From assembly GCA_963580285.1 (NCBI GenBank), contig OY757013.1, positions 153,749,900 to 153,813,899 on the forward strand: a stretch of 64,000 nucleotides of DNA. The letters are read 5' to 3'. Numbering within the stretch: the stretch's first letter is position 1; each line of letters starts with the position of its first letter. This document shows, in pieces, positions 22,114-32,705 of the stretch. This DNA is from Lucinisca nassula. Its lineage: Eukaryota; Mollusca; Bivalvia; Lucinida; Lucinidae. The position numbers were made by a program, and so were the translations under genes. The notes beneath the pieces were generated by a model. The model was not told the DNA's origin. It did not search any database and was given only the letters and a program-made list of their open reading frames with translations.

Positions 22114-23943
22114 CTATTTCTGTGCTGTGTACCAACAATCAGAAAACTTGTGTCCAACAAGATTGCACTCATAGCAACGGCCTCGGTTACCGCCGAACCG
22201 TCTGACCGAATGTCCATATTGATTCCTCCGAAACCCACTTCCACCTTGATTTCCCCTAATTCCATTTCTAGCTGTCTTTCCTTGATATCCGGCTGGCCCG
22301 CTGAAATTTCCCGGGTTTTGCGATCTCCGTCTGTTGTATACGCATTCTCCGAAATCTGTAATTATTTGCAGTTTCCTATTGATTGCATCTAGGAGCCGTT
22401 TTATGCCAGAATCCGATAAATGAATACCATCATCCCTGTAGTATCTAGATGACAACTGGTCCTCTCTGAAGAAAAGATCATAGCTGTCCTGAACCAGTTC
22501 TACTTTTTGATTTCTCCAATGAGCGACGAGCTTAGCTAAGCAGCGGTTGATAACACAAACATCAACATCTCCTCTCGGTGCCACAGAGCAAACTAGTACT
22601 CGACATTCAACATTGCGACATTTTATCAAACTCAAAACTTCATCGTAGTTTTCTTCTATTCTTCTAGGATCAGCGCCATTTGATAAATCATTTCCAACTA
22701 CGTAAAGAATAACAGTTGAAAAAGACTTCAAATCATACACATCTAATTGGTCGATCAAACGTTGAACAGTGGCTCCGCCTGTTGAGGACTTGTGGACAGT
22801 TTTGACCAGTCTTTTAGTGTTCACACCATTTATTATAGAATCTCCGAGTAGAAGAATCTTTCCCCCAGATGGTTGAGGATTATACTGGGGTTTATGGCTT
22901 CTCGCAGGAATTGTCTGAACTGGACGTGTTGGTCTGCTACCATTGTTTACTACTACGGGTATGTGTTGCGGCTCTTCATTTGATATTGGGGTATCTGTTC
23001 GTTCACGTAGCGGTACTGCTACTAGAGGAGATTGCGTGCGTGCCTCCTGCAACAACACGGATTTCTCTGCAACTTTGGGCTGAAAAAATGACTGGCTTTC
23101 AGATGGATTATTGCTCACTATTTCGGAATGCGTTGCCGGTTTCGACATATTTTCTACCAATAGTATAATCGACTGTTTTAAGTCGCGCACGACGGACTCC
23201 ATCTCATTTATCTTTGAAATTAACATGGACAGTTTTCTTCCGTTTGTTTGTACGTCATCACGGGATGCAATTATCTCCAGTCCTTGTGGAATAAGTTGCG
23301 ACATACTATGATTATCTTGCCTGGGACAATTTGGAGTACTTTCCCACATCGTCTGCCTTAGACTGACATTTTCGGCTTCATCGCTATAATCTGAATGCGT
23401 AATTCGTGGACTTAAGGCTCCAGGTTCGCTGCTGATCACATCCTGAGAGCTTTCTTCCTTGGTTGTCAGGCTGTCAACTTCCTGCACAAACCTTTTCAAC
23501 AGAGTTAAAGCCACTTTCGGAAAATATGAAGAACGCCACAACCTGTGTCCGACTCCTGTGACTTTCACTTTACTGAAATGACTGTCAAGTATTATTTCGC
23601 ATTTAAGTCCGTGCACATGGGTAATATATTTTGTAACAAATGTGGTGTCGTCTGCGTCAATTTTGCTCGAAAAGTCTGCCTTTATCTTAGACAAGAACAT
23701 ATGAAAGAAGACATTTGAAGTAAAAGATAGAGTAGTCTTACTTCCATTTTGCTGAGTTCTGTAGAAGATTCTTTCAAAAGGATCCTTTTGACCCACTTCT
23801 GCCTGCCACTCATCATCAACAATATCCGAGAATGACATCGAGGATAATGTAGAAGCGCTACTTTCATTAAAATTCATTTCCTCTTCTCGAAGGCGCTTAT
23901 CTATGTCCATATCCGAATCACTCGGCCCTGCTTGTGAACCCAT
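22114..23943 (-). CDS. LINE a ORF1: esterase (SGNH) and zinc-knuckle protein
   Basis: I start it at the ATG at 23943 (MGSQAGPSDSD), giving about 609 residues; an earlier ATG at 23961 is possible. Features: acidic, Ser-rich N-terminus; a likely coiled-coil region around residues 240-270; an SGNH-hydrolase domain from about 360 to 515 with KILLLGDSIING (nucleophile Ser), VGND (Gly/Asn blocks) and DDGIHLSDSG (catalytic Asp-His); and a C-terminal Arg/Gly-rich region with one CCHC knuckle, CYECNLVGHKFSDC (C-x2-C-x4-H-x4-C). Esterase-type ORF1 proteins are known from CR1/L2 elements and bind RNA in the retrotransposition particle. The frame is uninterrupted although ORF2 is dead. Confidence 0.88.
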   Translation of the reverse strand: MGSQAGPSDSDMDIDKRLREEEMNFNESSASTLSSMSFSDIVDDEWQAEVGQKDPFERIFYRTQQNGSKTTLSFTSNVFFHMFLSKIKADFSSKIDADDTTFVTKYITHVHGLKCEIILDSHFSKVKVTGVGHRLWRSSYFPKVALTLLKRFVQEVDSLTTKEESSQDVISSEPGALSPRITHSDYSDEAENVSLRQTMWESTPNCPRQDNHSMSQLIPQGLEIIASRDDVQTNGRKLSMLISKINEMESVVRDLKQSIILLVENMSKPATHSEIVSNNPSESQSFFQPKVAEKSVLLQEARTQSPLVAVPLRERTDTPISNEEPQHIPVVVNNGSRPTRPVQTIPARSHKPQYNPQPSGGKILLLGDSIINGVNTKRLVKTVHKSSTGGATVQRLIDQLDVYDLKSFSTVILYVVGNDLSNGADPRRIEENYDEVLSLIKCRNVECRVLVCSVAPRGDVDVCVINRCLAKLVAHWRNQKVELVQDSYDLFFREDQLSSRYYRDDGIHLSDSGIKRLLDAINRKLQIITDFGECVYNRRRSQNPGNFSGPAGYQGKTARNGIRGNQGGSGFRRNQYGHSVRRFGGNRGRCYECNLVGHKFSDCWYTAQK

Positions 23944-26300
23944 GTTCAATGTCACAATCACAAAATCAACAAATTCTCTGTAAAACTGTAACTTCTCTGA
24001 GAGATTTTACACTATCTTGTAACTTTCTGCGCATCCGTGACAGACTAAAGAAAAAATCCTTAAAATCTGGCACTGAGAACGACTGGAAAAAATATAAGCA
24101 TGCTAGAAATAAGGTTAATAACTTAAAAAGACACGCAAAAGAAAACTTCTACAATAGCTTGGAACTGTCTCTTTCCGATTTCCACAACAACGATAAGAAA
24201 AAATTCTGGCAGGTCATACGTCATTTTGTTAAACACAAGAACACATCGAGTAATATTCCTCCTCTTATCACCTCATCTGATGGCAACCAAAACGTATACT
24301 GCTTTTCAGACGAAGAAAAGGCTAATTGCTTAAACAACTATTTTACTTCAATTTCAAATATAAATGATACTAATACGCACCTCCCTATTTTTCAAGCAAA
24401 ATGTCCAAATACTCTGACTAACATTTCATGTGAAGCCTCAGAAATAGAAACACTAATTAATTTACTGAATCCCAATAAAGCCACAGGCCCTGATAAAATA
24501 AGTAACCGAATGTTAAAGCCAATTGCCAAAGAGATCTCTTTACCACTATCAATTCTTTTTAATAGGTCATTTGCTGAAGGTGTGTTTGCGTGTTCTCTAA
24601 AAGAATCAAATGTCCTACCTCTGTTTAAAAAAGACGACAAATCTCTTCCGTCCAACTATAGACCTATTTCTCTTTTAAGTAACATAGGAAAACTACAGGA
24701 ACGCGTAATATTCAAACATATTTACAACCACCTGCACGAAAACCATCTCCTTTACAAATATCAGTCTGGTTTCCTTCCAAATCACTCAACTACTTATCAG
24801 CATATTGACATTTATCACCACATCTGCCAAACTTTCGACAACGATCAGTATTCATGTATGGTCTTTTGTGATGTGTCCAAAGCCTTTGACAGGGTCTGGC
24901 ACAAAGGTCTAATATTCAAGTTGAAACAATATGGCATAAGCGGACCTCTTTTAAACTGTGTCACAGACTATCTTTCTAACAGAACCCAACGAGTCGTCAT
25001 CAGATCCTGCGTTTCAAGCTCTTTGTCTGTTAATGCAGGGGTTCCTCAAGGCTCTGTCCTAGGGCCTCTTTTATTTCTTATCTATGTTAACGACATAGCA
25101 GATTCCCTCTTAAGTTTAACTAGGCTTTTTGCAGATGATAGCTCGTTGTTCTCTTCCGCATCTAACATTCAAGATCTGGAAGGCATAATTAACCATGATT
25201 TAAAAATTTTATCAGCTTGGTCAAAACAGTGGTTAATAAATTTCAACCCTTTGAAAACCGAAGCGCTCTTATTTACCCTCAAGCGATATGAATATCCGCC
25301 AGTTATCGAATTTGACGGAATTCCCGTGTCATTTGTATCAGATCACAGACATCTCGGACTAACACTAAGCAATAACGGACGCTGGAACAAACACATTGAA
25401 AACATTGTGAACAGTGCTTCTAAAATTATTGGCGTCATGCGCAAATTAAAATACACTTTTCACAGAGTCGCACTTAACCAAATCTACTTCTCTTACGTTT
25501 TACCTATATTGGAGTACTCAGCAATTGTTTGGGACAATTGTACCACACAGAACTCAAACACACTAGAAAAACTACAGAATGAAGCAGCAAGGATAGTCAC
25601 TGGACTCACTAGGTCTGTCTCACTAGACAAATTATATAGTGAATGTGGATGGGTACCACTGTCTGTTAGAAGACACGAGCAGAAATTATCCTTTATATAC
25701 AAGGCAGTCAATGGGCTTTCTCCCGACTATATTCAAGATATTATTCCTCCCTTTGTTAGAGAAACTAATCCATACCAACTAAGAAATAACAATAATCTAG
25801 CAACTCCCGCCACACGTACTGAAATTTCAAGAAAATCTTGTATACCTTCTTCAGTATCATTGTGGAATTCGCTTAATAATGACATCCGGTCTGCTGACAG
25901 TCTCTCTAGCTTCAAAAACAGCATTAAAAGACTGCGATTAAATAATGTCAAAATTCCTTTGTATTTCCTCAATGGCGACAGGTATCTATCAGTGCAACAT
26001 GCCCGAATTCGTAATAATTGCAGTAACTTGAAATACGATCTATATGTCAATCATCTTTGCCCAAGCCCCACGTGCAGTTGCAATACTGCAGTTGAAGATG
26101 CAGCACACTACTTTTTCCATTGTCCAAGCTACGCCGATTGCCGTATACTTTTGTTTCGAGCTACACACGCCTTCCACCCCTTAAACATAGATAAACTTCT
26201 TTTTGGTGATGCCAGTCTAAGTATCCAACAGAATTCAACACTTTTTTCCGCCGTTCAAAGTTTTATCAAAGGGTCAAGAAGATTCGCAAACAACCCATAA
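23934..26300 (+). CDS. LINE b reverse transcriptase, uninterrupted frame (5' partial)
   Basis: An open frame of 788 codons. The first residues are not a natural start: the element is 5'-truncated and the first codons overlap LINE a. Recognisable sequence begins about residue 30 (IRDRLKKKSLKSG...KKYKHARNKVNNLKR). RT blocks: NYRPISLLSNIGKLQERV; YQSGFLPNHST; CDVSKAFDRVWH (catalytic Asp, about 311-320); GVPQGSVLGPLLFLIYVND (about 369); RLFADDSSLF (second catalytic Asp pair, about 400); and HLGLTLSNNGRW. The thumb region has YSAIVWDNC. The C-terminus has a Cys/His cluster, CPSPTCSC...EDAAHYFFHCPSY (about 705-735), as in jockey/CR1-type RTs. There are no stops or frameshifts, which suggests a young insertion. 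Confidence 0.9.
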   Translation: MNPCSMSQSQNQQILCKTVTSLRDFTLSCNFLRIRDRLKKKSLKSGTENDWKKYKHARNKVNNLKRHAKENFYNSLELSLSDFHNNDKKKFWQVIRHFVKHKNTSSNIPPLITSSDGNQNVYCFSDEEKANCLNNYFTSISNINDTNTHLPIFQAKCPNTLTNISCEASEIETLINLLNPNKATGPDKISNRMLKPIAKEISLPLSILFNRSFAEGVFACSLKESNVLPLFKKDDKSLPSNYRPISLLSNIGKLQERVIFKHIYNHLHENHLLYKYQSGFLPNHSTTYQHIDIYHHICQTFDNDQYSCMVFCDVSKAFDRVWHKGLIFKLKQYGISGPLLNCVTDYLSNRTQRVVIRSCVSSSLSVNAGVPQGSVLGPLLFLIYVNDIADSLLSLTRLFADDSSLFSSASNIQDLEGIINHDLKILSAWSKQWLINFNPLKTEALLFTLKRYEYPPVIEFDGIPVSFVSDHRHLGLTLSNNGRWNKHIENIVNSASKIIGVMRKLKYTFHRVALNQIYFSYVLPILEYSAIVWDNCTTQNSNTLEKLQNEAARIVTGLTRSVSLDKLYSECGWVPLSVRRHEQKLSFIYKAVNGLSPDYIQDIIPPFVRETNPYQLRNNNNLATPATRTEISRKSCIPSSVSLWNSLNNDIRSADSLSSFKNSIKRLRLNNVKIPLYFLNGDRYLSVQHARIRNNCSNLKYDLYVNHLCPSPTCSCNTAVEDAAHYFFHCPSYADCRILLFRATHAFHPLNIDKLLFGDASLSIQQNSTLFSAVQSFIKGSRRFANNP

Positions 26301-26907
26301 GATTTGAAGATAGTACAAGTACTTTGGACAGTACATATATTTAAGTAACGTAGCATTCTTCCAGAGCCTTTCATAAGCCTGGCGGTTTGGACTCCTGACA
26401 AATCTATCTAACACACACACACACACACAAGCACGCACGCACACACACACATATATATACGCATGCACACACGCCTCATTATTTTTCTGGTCATTATTTA
26501 ATTATCCCTAATGTACATGTTTCTTGTTTTATTATCATGTATGTTTTTAAATGATAAATCCCTTAAATGCTACCGAGCTACTTGAACACATTTAATCAGG
26601 TGGTGAATAGTGATGGTAATGAGTAGGCGACTTCTATTGTTTACTATAAACGATTTAATCCATATGTTACCGTTCTGGTCACTGTAGATAACCTCCATCA
26701 AATAGCTCGGTAGGGTTATAATATTTAGAACGCATTAAACAACGTTCGTCCAGAAAAAAATGTATTTCTATATGTAATGTCATTGTCATGTGAGTTATAA
26801 TGTTTGTATATTACAATGTAGGGGAAGGGCCGTAACTAATGTTGTGAGAACTTGTGGCCCGACCCCTTTGCTTCATTTCAAGCAATAAAATATGCTTAAA
26901 CTAAACT
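23962..26907 (+). mobile_element. 5'-truncated non-LTR retrotransposon (LINE b)
   Basis: Contains the C-terminal part of the linker between endonuclease and RT, a complete RT, a C-terminal Cys/His region and a 3' UTR ending near 26907 with caagcaataaaatatgctta. No endonuclease or ORF1 is present, so the 5' end is truncated; the junction with LINE a lies somewhere in 23945-24010. A different family from LINE a, judged by RT sequence and 3' end. Confidence 0.85.
26301..26907 (+). other. 3' UTR of LINE b with (CA)n tract
   Basis: A (AC)n-rich microsatellite occupies about 26411-26463. ctaccgagctac near 26570 and tagctcggtag near 26703 are inverted repeats that could form a stem. aaggggccgtaac-like and gtggcccgacccctttg blocks precede the terminal caataaaatatg. 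Confidence 0.55.
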
Positions 26908-27146
26908 ACTAATCAAAATATCTATCAAATTTTTACTTTTATATGAGTTTCTGATCCATATTTGACGTTAAATTAAATTAATTCTGATTTTTTTCACGGC
27001 GTTATTTAGAAAAACAACTTGACGTCACCATGGCGCGAAAAGTTCTCCAAATATGGCTGCCGGTGGGCGGTGCCCCCCACCCCCCACCCGAGCTCTCCCA
27101 TGGGCCTCTTATTTATCATCTAAGCGATGAAAGTATTGCGATAGTT

Positions 27147-27325
27147 GTTTGTGTGTGACAAAGAGCTTTTCCGCCTGTGTGACTTCCGACAAAGAGCTTT
27201 TCCGCCTGTGTGACTTCCTACAAAGAGCTTCTCCGCCTGTGTGACTTGTGACAAAGAGCTTTTCCGCCTGTGGGACTTGCGACATGTTACTTGTGACAAA
27301 GATTTTTTCCGCCTGTGTGACTTAA
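27147..27325. repeat. Minisatellite, 33-35 bp unit, about 5 copies
   Basis: The unit is tgacaaagagcttttccgcc followed by tgtgtgacttc(c/g). Copies are nearly identical with small changes; the last copy is decayed. Confidence 0.85.
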
Positions 27326-27409
27326 ATGAGGTAACACAAACTATCCTAATTATTCATCCTTTTTGGCTATCGACCGCCCAGCAATAATCTTAACTGAATT
27401 GTTATTCAT

Positions 27410-27700
27410 CATTATGATAACACACCTGTGTGACATAGTGCATTCTTTTCACATCTTCAAAATGGCTACTTCTCTGATGAAAATCCGTGATATTTTTCTT
27501 ATTTATACTGCAAGCATAGGTAATGGGTGCTCGTTAGAACCGCCTCATCGAGGCGTTTCTAACGAAAACTCACCACTTATGTCTTGGGGCAGAATAAATA
27601 AAAAAATGTATACCCCCGTAAACCCCATTTTTTTTTAAATAAAAAGTGGGGTTTAAGGGGGAGGGTGGGGTGCTCAATTTACGGACTTGTTCGAGTGACG
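27410..27700. mobile_element. MITE family B
   Basis: Left end cattatgataacacacctgt followed by gacatagtgcattcttttca. Core hairpin ctcgttagaaccgcctc-atc-gaggcgtttctaacga. ccccgtaaaccccattt / aaaaagtggggttta. Right end cggacttgttcgagtgacg. The core matches family A but the terminal repeats differ. Confidence 0.75.
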
Positions 27701-27842
27701 TGTTTACAAATTCTTCACCTGAAACCCTCAAATGGGACATTGGAAAATAGTTCAGACCCGGACCAGGCACGGCGTTCTGTTCAAGTCCCATGTGAGGGTT
27801 TCCAGTGTAGAATTTGAAATTACATGCCCTGAACAAGTCCGT
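27682..27842. repeat. Inverted repeat overlapping a MITE end
   Basis: cggacttgttc...aaattcttcacctgaaaccctcaaatgggac (27682-27741) pairs with gtcccatgtgagggtttccag...gaacaagtccg (27785-27840). The spacer holds tcagacccggaccaggcac. The arms include the right end of the family B MITE. Confidence 0.6.
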
Positions 27843-27848
27843 GCAATG

Positions 27849-28092
27849 ACCCCCCCCCCCCCCCCCCCGCGGCCAAAAAACAAAAACCGCTTAGAGGATC
27901 TAAGCCTGCCCAGGCAAAGCGGTGCGAGTCGGCCCGTCCATGCTTATATACCCTATTGGTTTCATTGGGCAACAGGGCTTGAGATGTCATTTCATCTCAT
28001 TGTCGGGTAAAAGTCCCATAAAATTGGAAGCAACGTCTCCAAAGTGACCTTTACAGTGTTGACGGGGATGTTAAACCTCAAATCAAACAAAC
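27849..28092 (+). mobile_element. Poly-C tract and 5'-truncated SINE S1
   Basis: A run of about 20 C residues (27849-27868) precedes an S1 copy that starts inside the element (aaaccgcttagaggatctaa) and ends taaacctcaaatcaaacaaa. The C run may vary or be an assembly artefact. Confidence 0.7.
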
Positions 28093-28124
28093 TGATCAAG
28101 CTCTACACCGCTTGCTTAGTGAAG

Positions 28125-28438
28125 GAATTGTTTGTTTGTATTGAAGTTTAACGGCCCAGTCAACACTATTTAGGTCATTTTTGAGCCGGTCAGTTTACCT
28201 ATCCCCACTTTTCGTGGGCAGGCTTATACGTAAGCGGCTAACCAGTACAGTGCACATTCTTTCACCAGACACTGACAACTGCCCTTCTTGAATCAGCGGA
28301 AGGGGGAGCATGACCGTCCTGAGAAAAGATTTCATGATCAATCTCCATGAAAGAATGTTGCCGACCCCAGCAGGTATCGAACTCGCGTCCTCCTGATCAC
28401 CAGTCAGATGCGCATCCGACTGAGCTACCGCGACCGGC
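28125..28438 (-). mobile_element. tRNA-derived SINE family S2 with TSD
   Basis: Minus-strand element. The 5' head at the right end reads gtcgcggtagctcagtcgga...gggttcgat-type (B box tcgatacctgc on the sense strand). The 3' end at the left is tttgtttgtatt on the plus strand. Flanked by gcttagtgaag (28114-28124) and gcttagagaag (28439-28449), an 11-bp TSD with one change. Confidence 0.8.
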
Positions 28439-28449
28439 GCTTAGAGAAG

Positions 28450-28900
28450 AAAACGAACGAATTTAACTACTACAAAAAAGTAACTATACCCATAACTTCC
28501 ACGTAAATTTCGGTTGCTATCCGGTAGCTATTCAGCTACATGCGAAACGGACGGTTAGCTACAAAATGCAGAAATTTGCATTTGCCCCATACTCTTCTGC
28601 TCAAGAGTTGTCATGCAATATGTGCCTAGAAAGGTTTTGCAAGGAATGTGACATTGGGCATGCGCAGATGATCATTTTGTATCTGAGATGAAAGATCATG
28701 TCCATTGAACATCGAAACTCACTTTACCTTTACAACATCTCATGATCTGGCACTACAATCAAGGTTTTAATTTCTTAGATTAACTCCCTTTGAATTAACC
28801 AGAAATTCAACTTCGGTGAAGTTGATGTCGCACCTGCTCCCCACCTGCCCCACACAAAAAAATAAAAGTTTATTTAAGGCAGAAGAAATGAATATAGGGC
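28450..28900. other. Non-coding, no gene seen
   Basis: No recognisable feature; a short AT-rich leader to the tandem array. Confidence 0.3.
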
Positions 28901-28904
28901 TTTG

Positions 28905-29930
28905 AGAAGAATCCATAGCCTATATATGTGAGGTAAAAAACTGACTAAGTTCACAATGTGGAAAAAGTGATAAAAATTGATCCCAAGATAAAGTCAAAAC
29001 CACATGCACAACCTCATACCATGGCGAAAGCACACGCAAAGTTTCAAAATGATCGGTATAAAACTGCAAGAGGAGTTGCGATGACAAGAGGTACCTATCA
29101 TATATCAATTGAAGGTTAAAAATGACTAAGTTCACAATGTGGAAAAAGTGAAAAAAAAATGATCCGACAATAAAGTCCAAACCACATGCGCATCCTCATA
29201 CCATAGCGAAAGCACACGCAAAGTTTCAAAATGATCGGTATAAAACTGCAAGAGGAGTTGCGATGACAAGAGGTACCTATCATATACCAATCGAAGGTTA
29301 AAAATGACTAAGTTCACAATGTGGATAAAGTGACAAAAATTTATCCGAAGATAAAGTCCAAACCACATGCGCATCCTCATAGCATGGCAAAATCACACAC
29401 AAAGTTTCAAAATCATCGGTATGAAACTGTAGGAGGAGTTGCGATGACAAGAGGTACCTATCGTATATCAAATGAAGCTTAAAAGTGGCTAAGTTCATAA
29501 TGTGCAAAAAGCGGAAAAAAATATTCTGAAAATTATGTCGAAACCACATGCACATCCTCATACCATGGTGAAAGCACATGCAAAGTTTCAAAATGATCGG
29601 TATAAAACTGCAAGAGGAGTTGCGATGACAAGAGGTACGTATCGCATACCTAAAAATGACTAAGTTCACAATATGGAAAAAGTGACAAAAATTGATTCGA
29701 AGATTAAGTCCAAACCACATGCGCATCCTCATACCATGGCGAAAGCACATGCAAAGTTTCCAAATGATCGGTCTAAAAGTGTAGGAGGAGTTGCGATGAC
29801 AAGACATCCAGTGTAAAATGTTGACGGACGGACGGACGAACGGACGGACGAACGGACGGACGGACGGACGGACGGACGGAAACTTGCACGCCTATGTCTT
29901 CCTGCTAAAGCAGGTGCGACAAAAATCTAG
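28905..29930. repeat. Pearl-like element: 180-bp tandem core plus (GGAC)n
   Basis: About five units of about 180 bp (28930-29815) with aatgactaagttcacaatg, aaaccacatgcgcatcctca, gcaaagtttcaaaatgatcg and gaggagttgcgatgacaaga. A (GGAC)n-type tract follows at 29822-29880, then cttgcacgcctatgtcttcc and aaagcaggtgcgaca. A tandem core followed by an ACGG-type microsatellite is the described layout of bivalve 'pearl' elements. Open frames across it reflect repeat periodicity, not genes. Confidence 0.75.
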
Positions 29931-30506
29931 CAATTTTCAAACCGTGGCTATTTCTATGCCTGTCATTCCATTTTTGCAATTTCTTTAAAACGCGCTTTGT
30001 TTCAACCATTTCTGTTAACCATGATGGAAAATAATGTAGAAAATTCATACAGCATGTAACACTTACAATTGTGATTTTCTATGGAGTGTCAATTGAAAGC
30101 AACATTTTGCACACAACTTAAAAGAATCGGAGGCCTATACCTGATCGCTTGTTTCTCCAAATCTTTTGTGAATATACACACAGTGTATCTAATAAAAGGT
30201 TAAATGTATCACATTTTAGAAATCTTGTGCTTAGTGTAATTTTTTATGGTGTTAAATCCTGACATTTTTGATGATTTATTCTGCGAAATTGCCACAGTGA
30301 TCCCTTGGGTGTATAAAACAATAGCCCAGACTGGCGAGTTTATATAAACAAAAACAGTTTGGGCTCATCCATGGAAAAATGAGTCCTCTAACCAAAAGAA
30401 AACAAATTTTGTGTATTTTTCATTTGTAGTAACTATGGTAATACAAGCAATTTTATGTATAGGAACTTTTTTGACGGAGTATATTTACGCACAATGTATC
30501 ATGGCA
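29931..30506. other. Non-coding, no gene seen
   Basis: AT-rich, no recognisable feature. Confidence 0.3.
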
Positions 30507-30519
30507 TCTGAAATGTTGT

Positions 30520-30743
30520 TTTGGTTTTGGTTTTACGGCCCTTTCAAGATTATTTCACTCATATCAAGCCGATCGTTAATCAGAGTTGGGCGAAAACCGG
30601 AGTACCCGGAGGAAAACCACCTGACCTTCCGTTGCAAAACTTGGCGTCTCACATGTGACCCGAGCAACGCTCGATCCCACAGCGGTGAGAGACCTAATGT
30701 TTAAGAGTCAACGCTCTTATCACCTAGACCTCGGATGCCCGTT
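30520..30743 (-). mobile_element. tRNA-derived SINE family S5 with TSD
   Basis: The minus-strand head is at the right (tRNA-like, A-box region with aagagcg-type sequence; B box decayed). The body contains cggagtacccggaggaaaac and gatcggcttgatatgag on the sense strand; the tail at the left is gttttggttttgg. TSD tctgaaatgttgt (30507-30519) / tctgaagtgttgt (30744-30756). Confidence 0.85.
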
Positions 30744-30756
30744 TCTGAAGTGTTGT

Positions 30757-31678
30757 ACAATACGCTTTAAGGAGGGTGGGGAGTAATTCTTTTCTCTTTA
30801 GATTTTTTTTATTTGCTTATATTTTGTAGCTTGAAATCTCTGCACTCGTTTACCGGTATAAAAATATAGGCACACCAGGCTTTTTTTCGAGCTTTTTAGC
30901 CTTAAAGATGGGTACTGTTTTCGAATTTATTGAATGTTTCAATAATTACCCCAGTCATTGACAAATTGTCGATAACAATTGTTTAAAACAATATTTCCAA
31001 GTTTGGTTAAAAAAAACACAATGCAGGATAATGTCATGTTTGCGTACCTATGTGTGAAAGACAAACCCTTTCACAGATTTTTGTCGAAACACCTATTTAC
31101 AAATGTCCTTTTCTGCATGTTTTGCTGTTTTGAGATGCAATTTTCGCTATATTTGAAAAAAGAATGCATTTTTCGTCTTTAGATTTTTCTTATTTTCACA
31201 TATATTGTGTAATAATATTAGATACACGAAATAGGCGTAAAATTTGACCATGTCACCAGGCATCTGAGAGAAATATTGCAGAAAAAATTACCCCACCCCC
31301 CAATAAAAATGGCTAAAAAAGCATTAAGATATTGTTTAAATGACAAGAACAAGGATTATACCTTTATTATTGCACATACTTTTGCTTTCTTAATGTGATA
31401 TGAATCACAAAGCATTTCATTAGAATTGAAACACAATTTCATTTATAAGTTTTATGGTGTGAAAAATGGATTTTTCTGGCCAAAAAATGCATGTTCTGAT
31501 ATAGCTATATTGCCGTTTTGTTCATGTTTAAAAGAGATGAAGCCATTAACATTGTCGCAGACGTTCAAACAATGTCAGATGTATGTTATTAATATACCTG
31601 GGAAACATTATTATACATTTTTAGCTTTCTTTTTTGACAATTTATTACCCCACCCCCTAATGAAATGGGTTGAAATTG
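30757..31678. other. Non-coding, AT-rich, weak internal repeats
   Basis: taccccaccccc occurs near 31291 and 31647, each followed by aatraaatgg-like sequence. Otherwise no recognisable content; open frames show no domain. Confidence 0.3.

Positions 31679-31713
<35 letters not shown>
31679..31713. repeat. Poly-A tract
   Basis: A run of about 30 A. It could be a retroelement tail, but no element is recognisable upstream. Confidence 0.8.
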
Positions 31714-31716
<3 letters not shown>

Positions 31717-31929
31717 TAAGCTGATGCAAAAGAATATAAAAATTTCCTTTTTCCCATTTAAGTTCCTGCCAACGTTATAGGGAAAGTAGAAACACTTCTA
31801 ATTATTTTTTTTCTATAATTTTGACAAGTTTTTTTTTTTTTTTTCATGCCGCATGTTGACCGGAAACGCTATTTAATTATCTATTGCCTGTTTACGCAAA
31901 CTGTGAAAGGGAGGTGAGATAGGTTATCC

Positions 31930-32095
31930 TTTTACTTTCCGAAAGTGGATAGAAGTGATGGCAATGACCTGGAAACGATACAATTACCCAACACCTCCGA
32001 TCAGACACACCAAAGGGAAAGAACCACGAACATGAATAACTAGACCGTAATGGAAACATCACTAGCGGAAAGCCAAAATGACAGTTGCATTCCCA
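31930..32095 (-). repeat. Family R repeat fragment, inverted
   Basis: ggaaacgatacaattaccc, cagacacaccaaagggaaaga and ctagaccgtaatggaaaca match the terminal part of family R. Confidence 0.6.
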
Positions 32096-32100
32096 CATAG

Positions 32101-32315
32101 TGGCTTTCGAGGACCTTGAGAAGGCATTTGGTTGAGTGTCTCGGAAAGTCATCTATGAGGCACAGAGAAAATTTGAAGTGGAGGAGTGGAATGTTCGAAT
32201 GGTCCAGTTGGTGTATGCTAATTCGCGGAGCCGTATGCGTTTTTGTGTTGGTTCCATTGAAGAATTCGAATTGAAGGTCGTTGTTCCTCAAGGCTCTTTT
32301 CTCAGCCTTATGCAT
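32101..32315 (+). pseudogene. Reverse transcriptase fragment (second LINE lineage)
   Basis: Reads VAFEDLEKAFG, stop, VSRKVIYEAQRKFEVEEWNVRMVQLVYANSRSRMRFCVGSIEEFELKVVVPQGSFLS. This is the RT catalytic block (usual F-D-L-E-K-A-F-D) through the PQGS block. Asp after AF is replaced by Gly and followed by a stop. The sequence type differs from LINEs a and b. Only about 70 codons remain, joined to a family R fragment on the left. Confidence 0.75.
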
Positions 32316-32534
32316 GTCTCAACATTGTGCTTTATGTCTTGTCATGCGAGTTCTGTTCTGGTGGAGGGTGGGGGGGGGGGGCATTTGTGATCATAGCTGA
32401 ATCACTTCAGTGTGCTACACCACTTCAAAGGCGTCGCCCAAAAACTTCTCATATATATAGTCTCTACAATGCATAATAGCCCCGAACTGGCCTTGAGGAA
32501 AAAGATTGTGCTGCATGATACTAATCCAATCACT

Positions 32535-32705
32535 CATGAGTACGAGTAGACCGTCCTGCTCATGTAAAGTGGTGCAAGACGGACGGTCCTTATAAACATA
32601 TAGATTGGTTTCACTGGCTGTCAGGTTTCATATCAATGTCGGGTAAAAAGACCCACAAATTGGGAAGTAACCTCTCCAAAATGACCAATATTATGTTGAC
32701 GTTAA
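32535..32705 (+). mobile_element. SINE S1 3' part, plus strand
   Basis: ttggtttcactggctgtcag, tcaatgtcgggtaaaaagac and aatgaccaatattatgttga match the 3' half of S1. It abuts an oppositely oriented S1 copy. Confidence 0.6.

Larger units (their letters stand above)
18650..23961 (-). mobile_element. CR1/L2-like LINE, nearly full length (LINE a)
   Basis: Order on the minus strand: ORF1 with esterase domain and CCHC knuckle, then AP-type endonuclease, reverse transcriptase, and a 3' end running into (ACTT)n simple repeat at 18655-18690. This matches jockey-superfamily elements of the CR1/L2 type. ORF1 is intact, while ORF2 carries several frameshifts and a stop. The 5' end abuts a plus-strand LINE at about 23950-24000, so little or no 5' UTR is identifiable. 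Confidence 0.88.

Noticed and set aside
28920..29807. Three repetitive open frames on the minus strand.
   Set aside because: They follow the 180-bp tandem repeat; the peptides repeat with the DNA period and match no domain.
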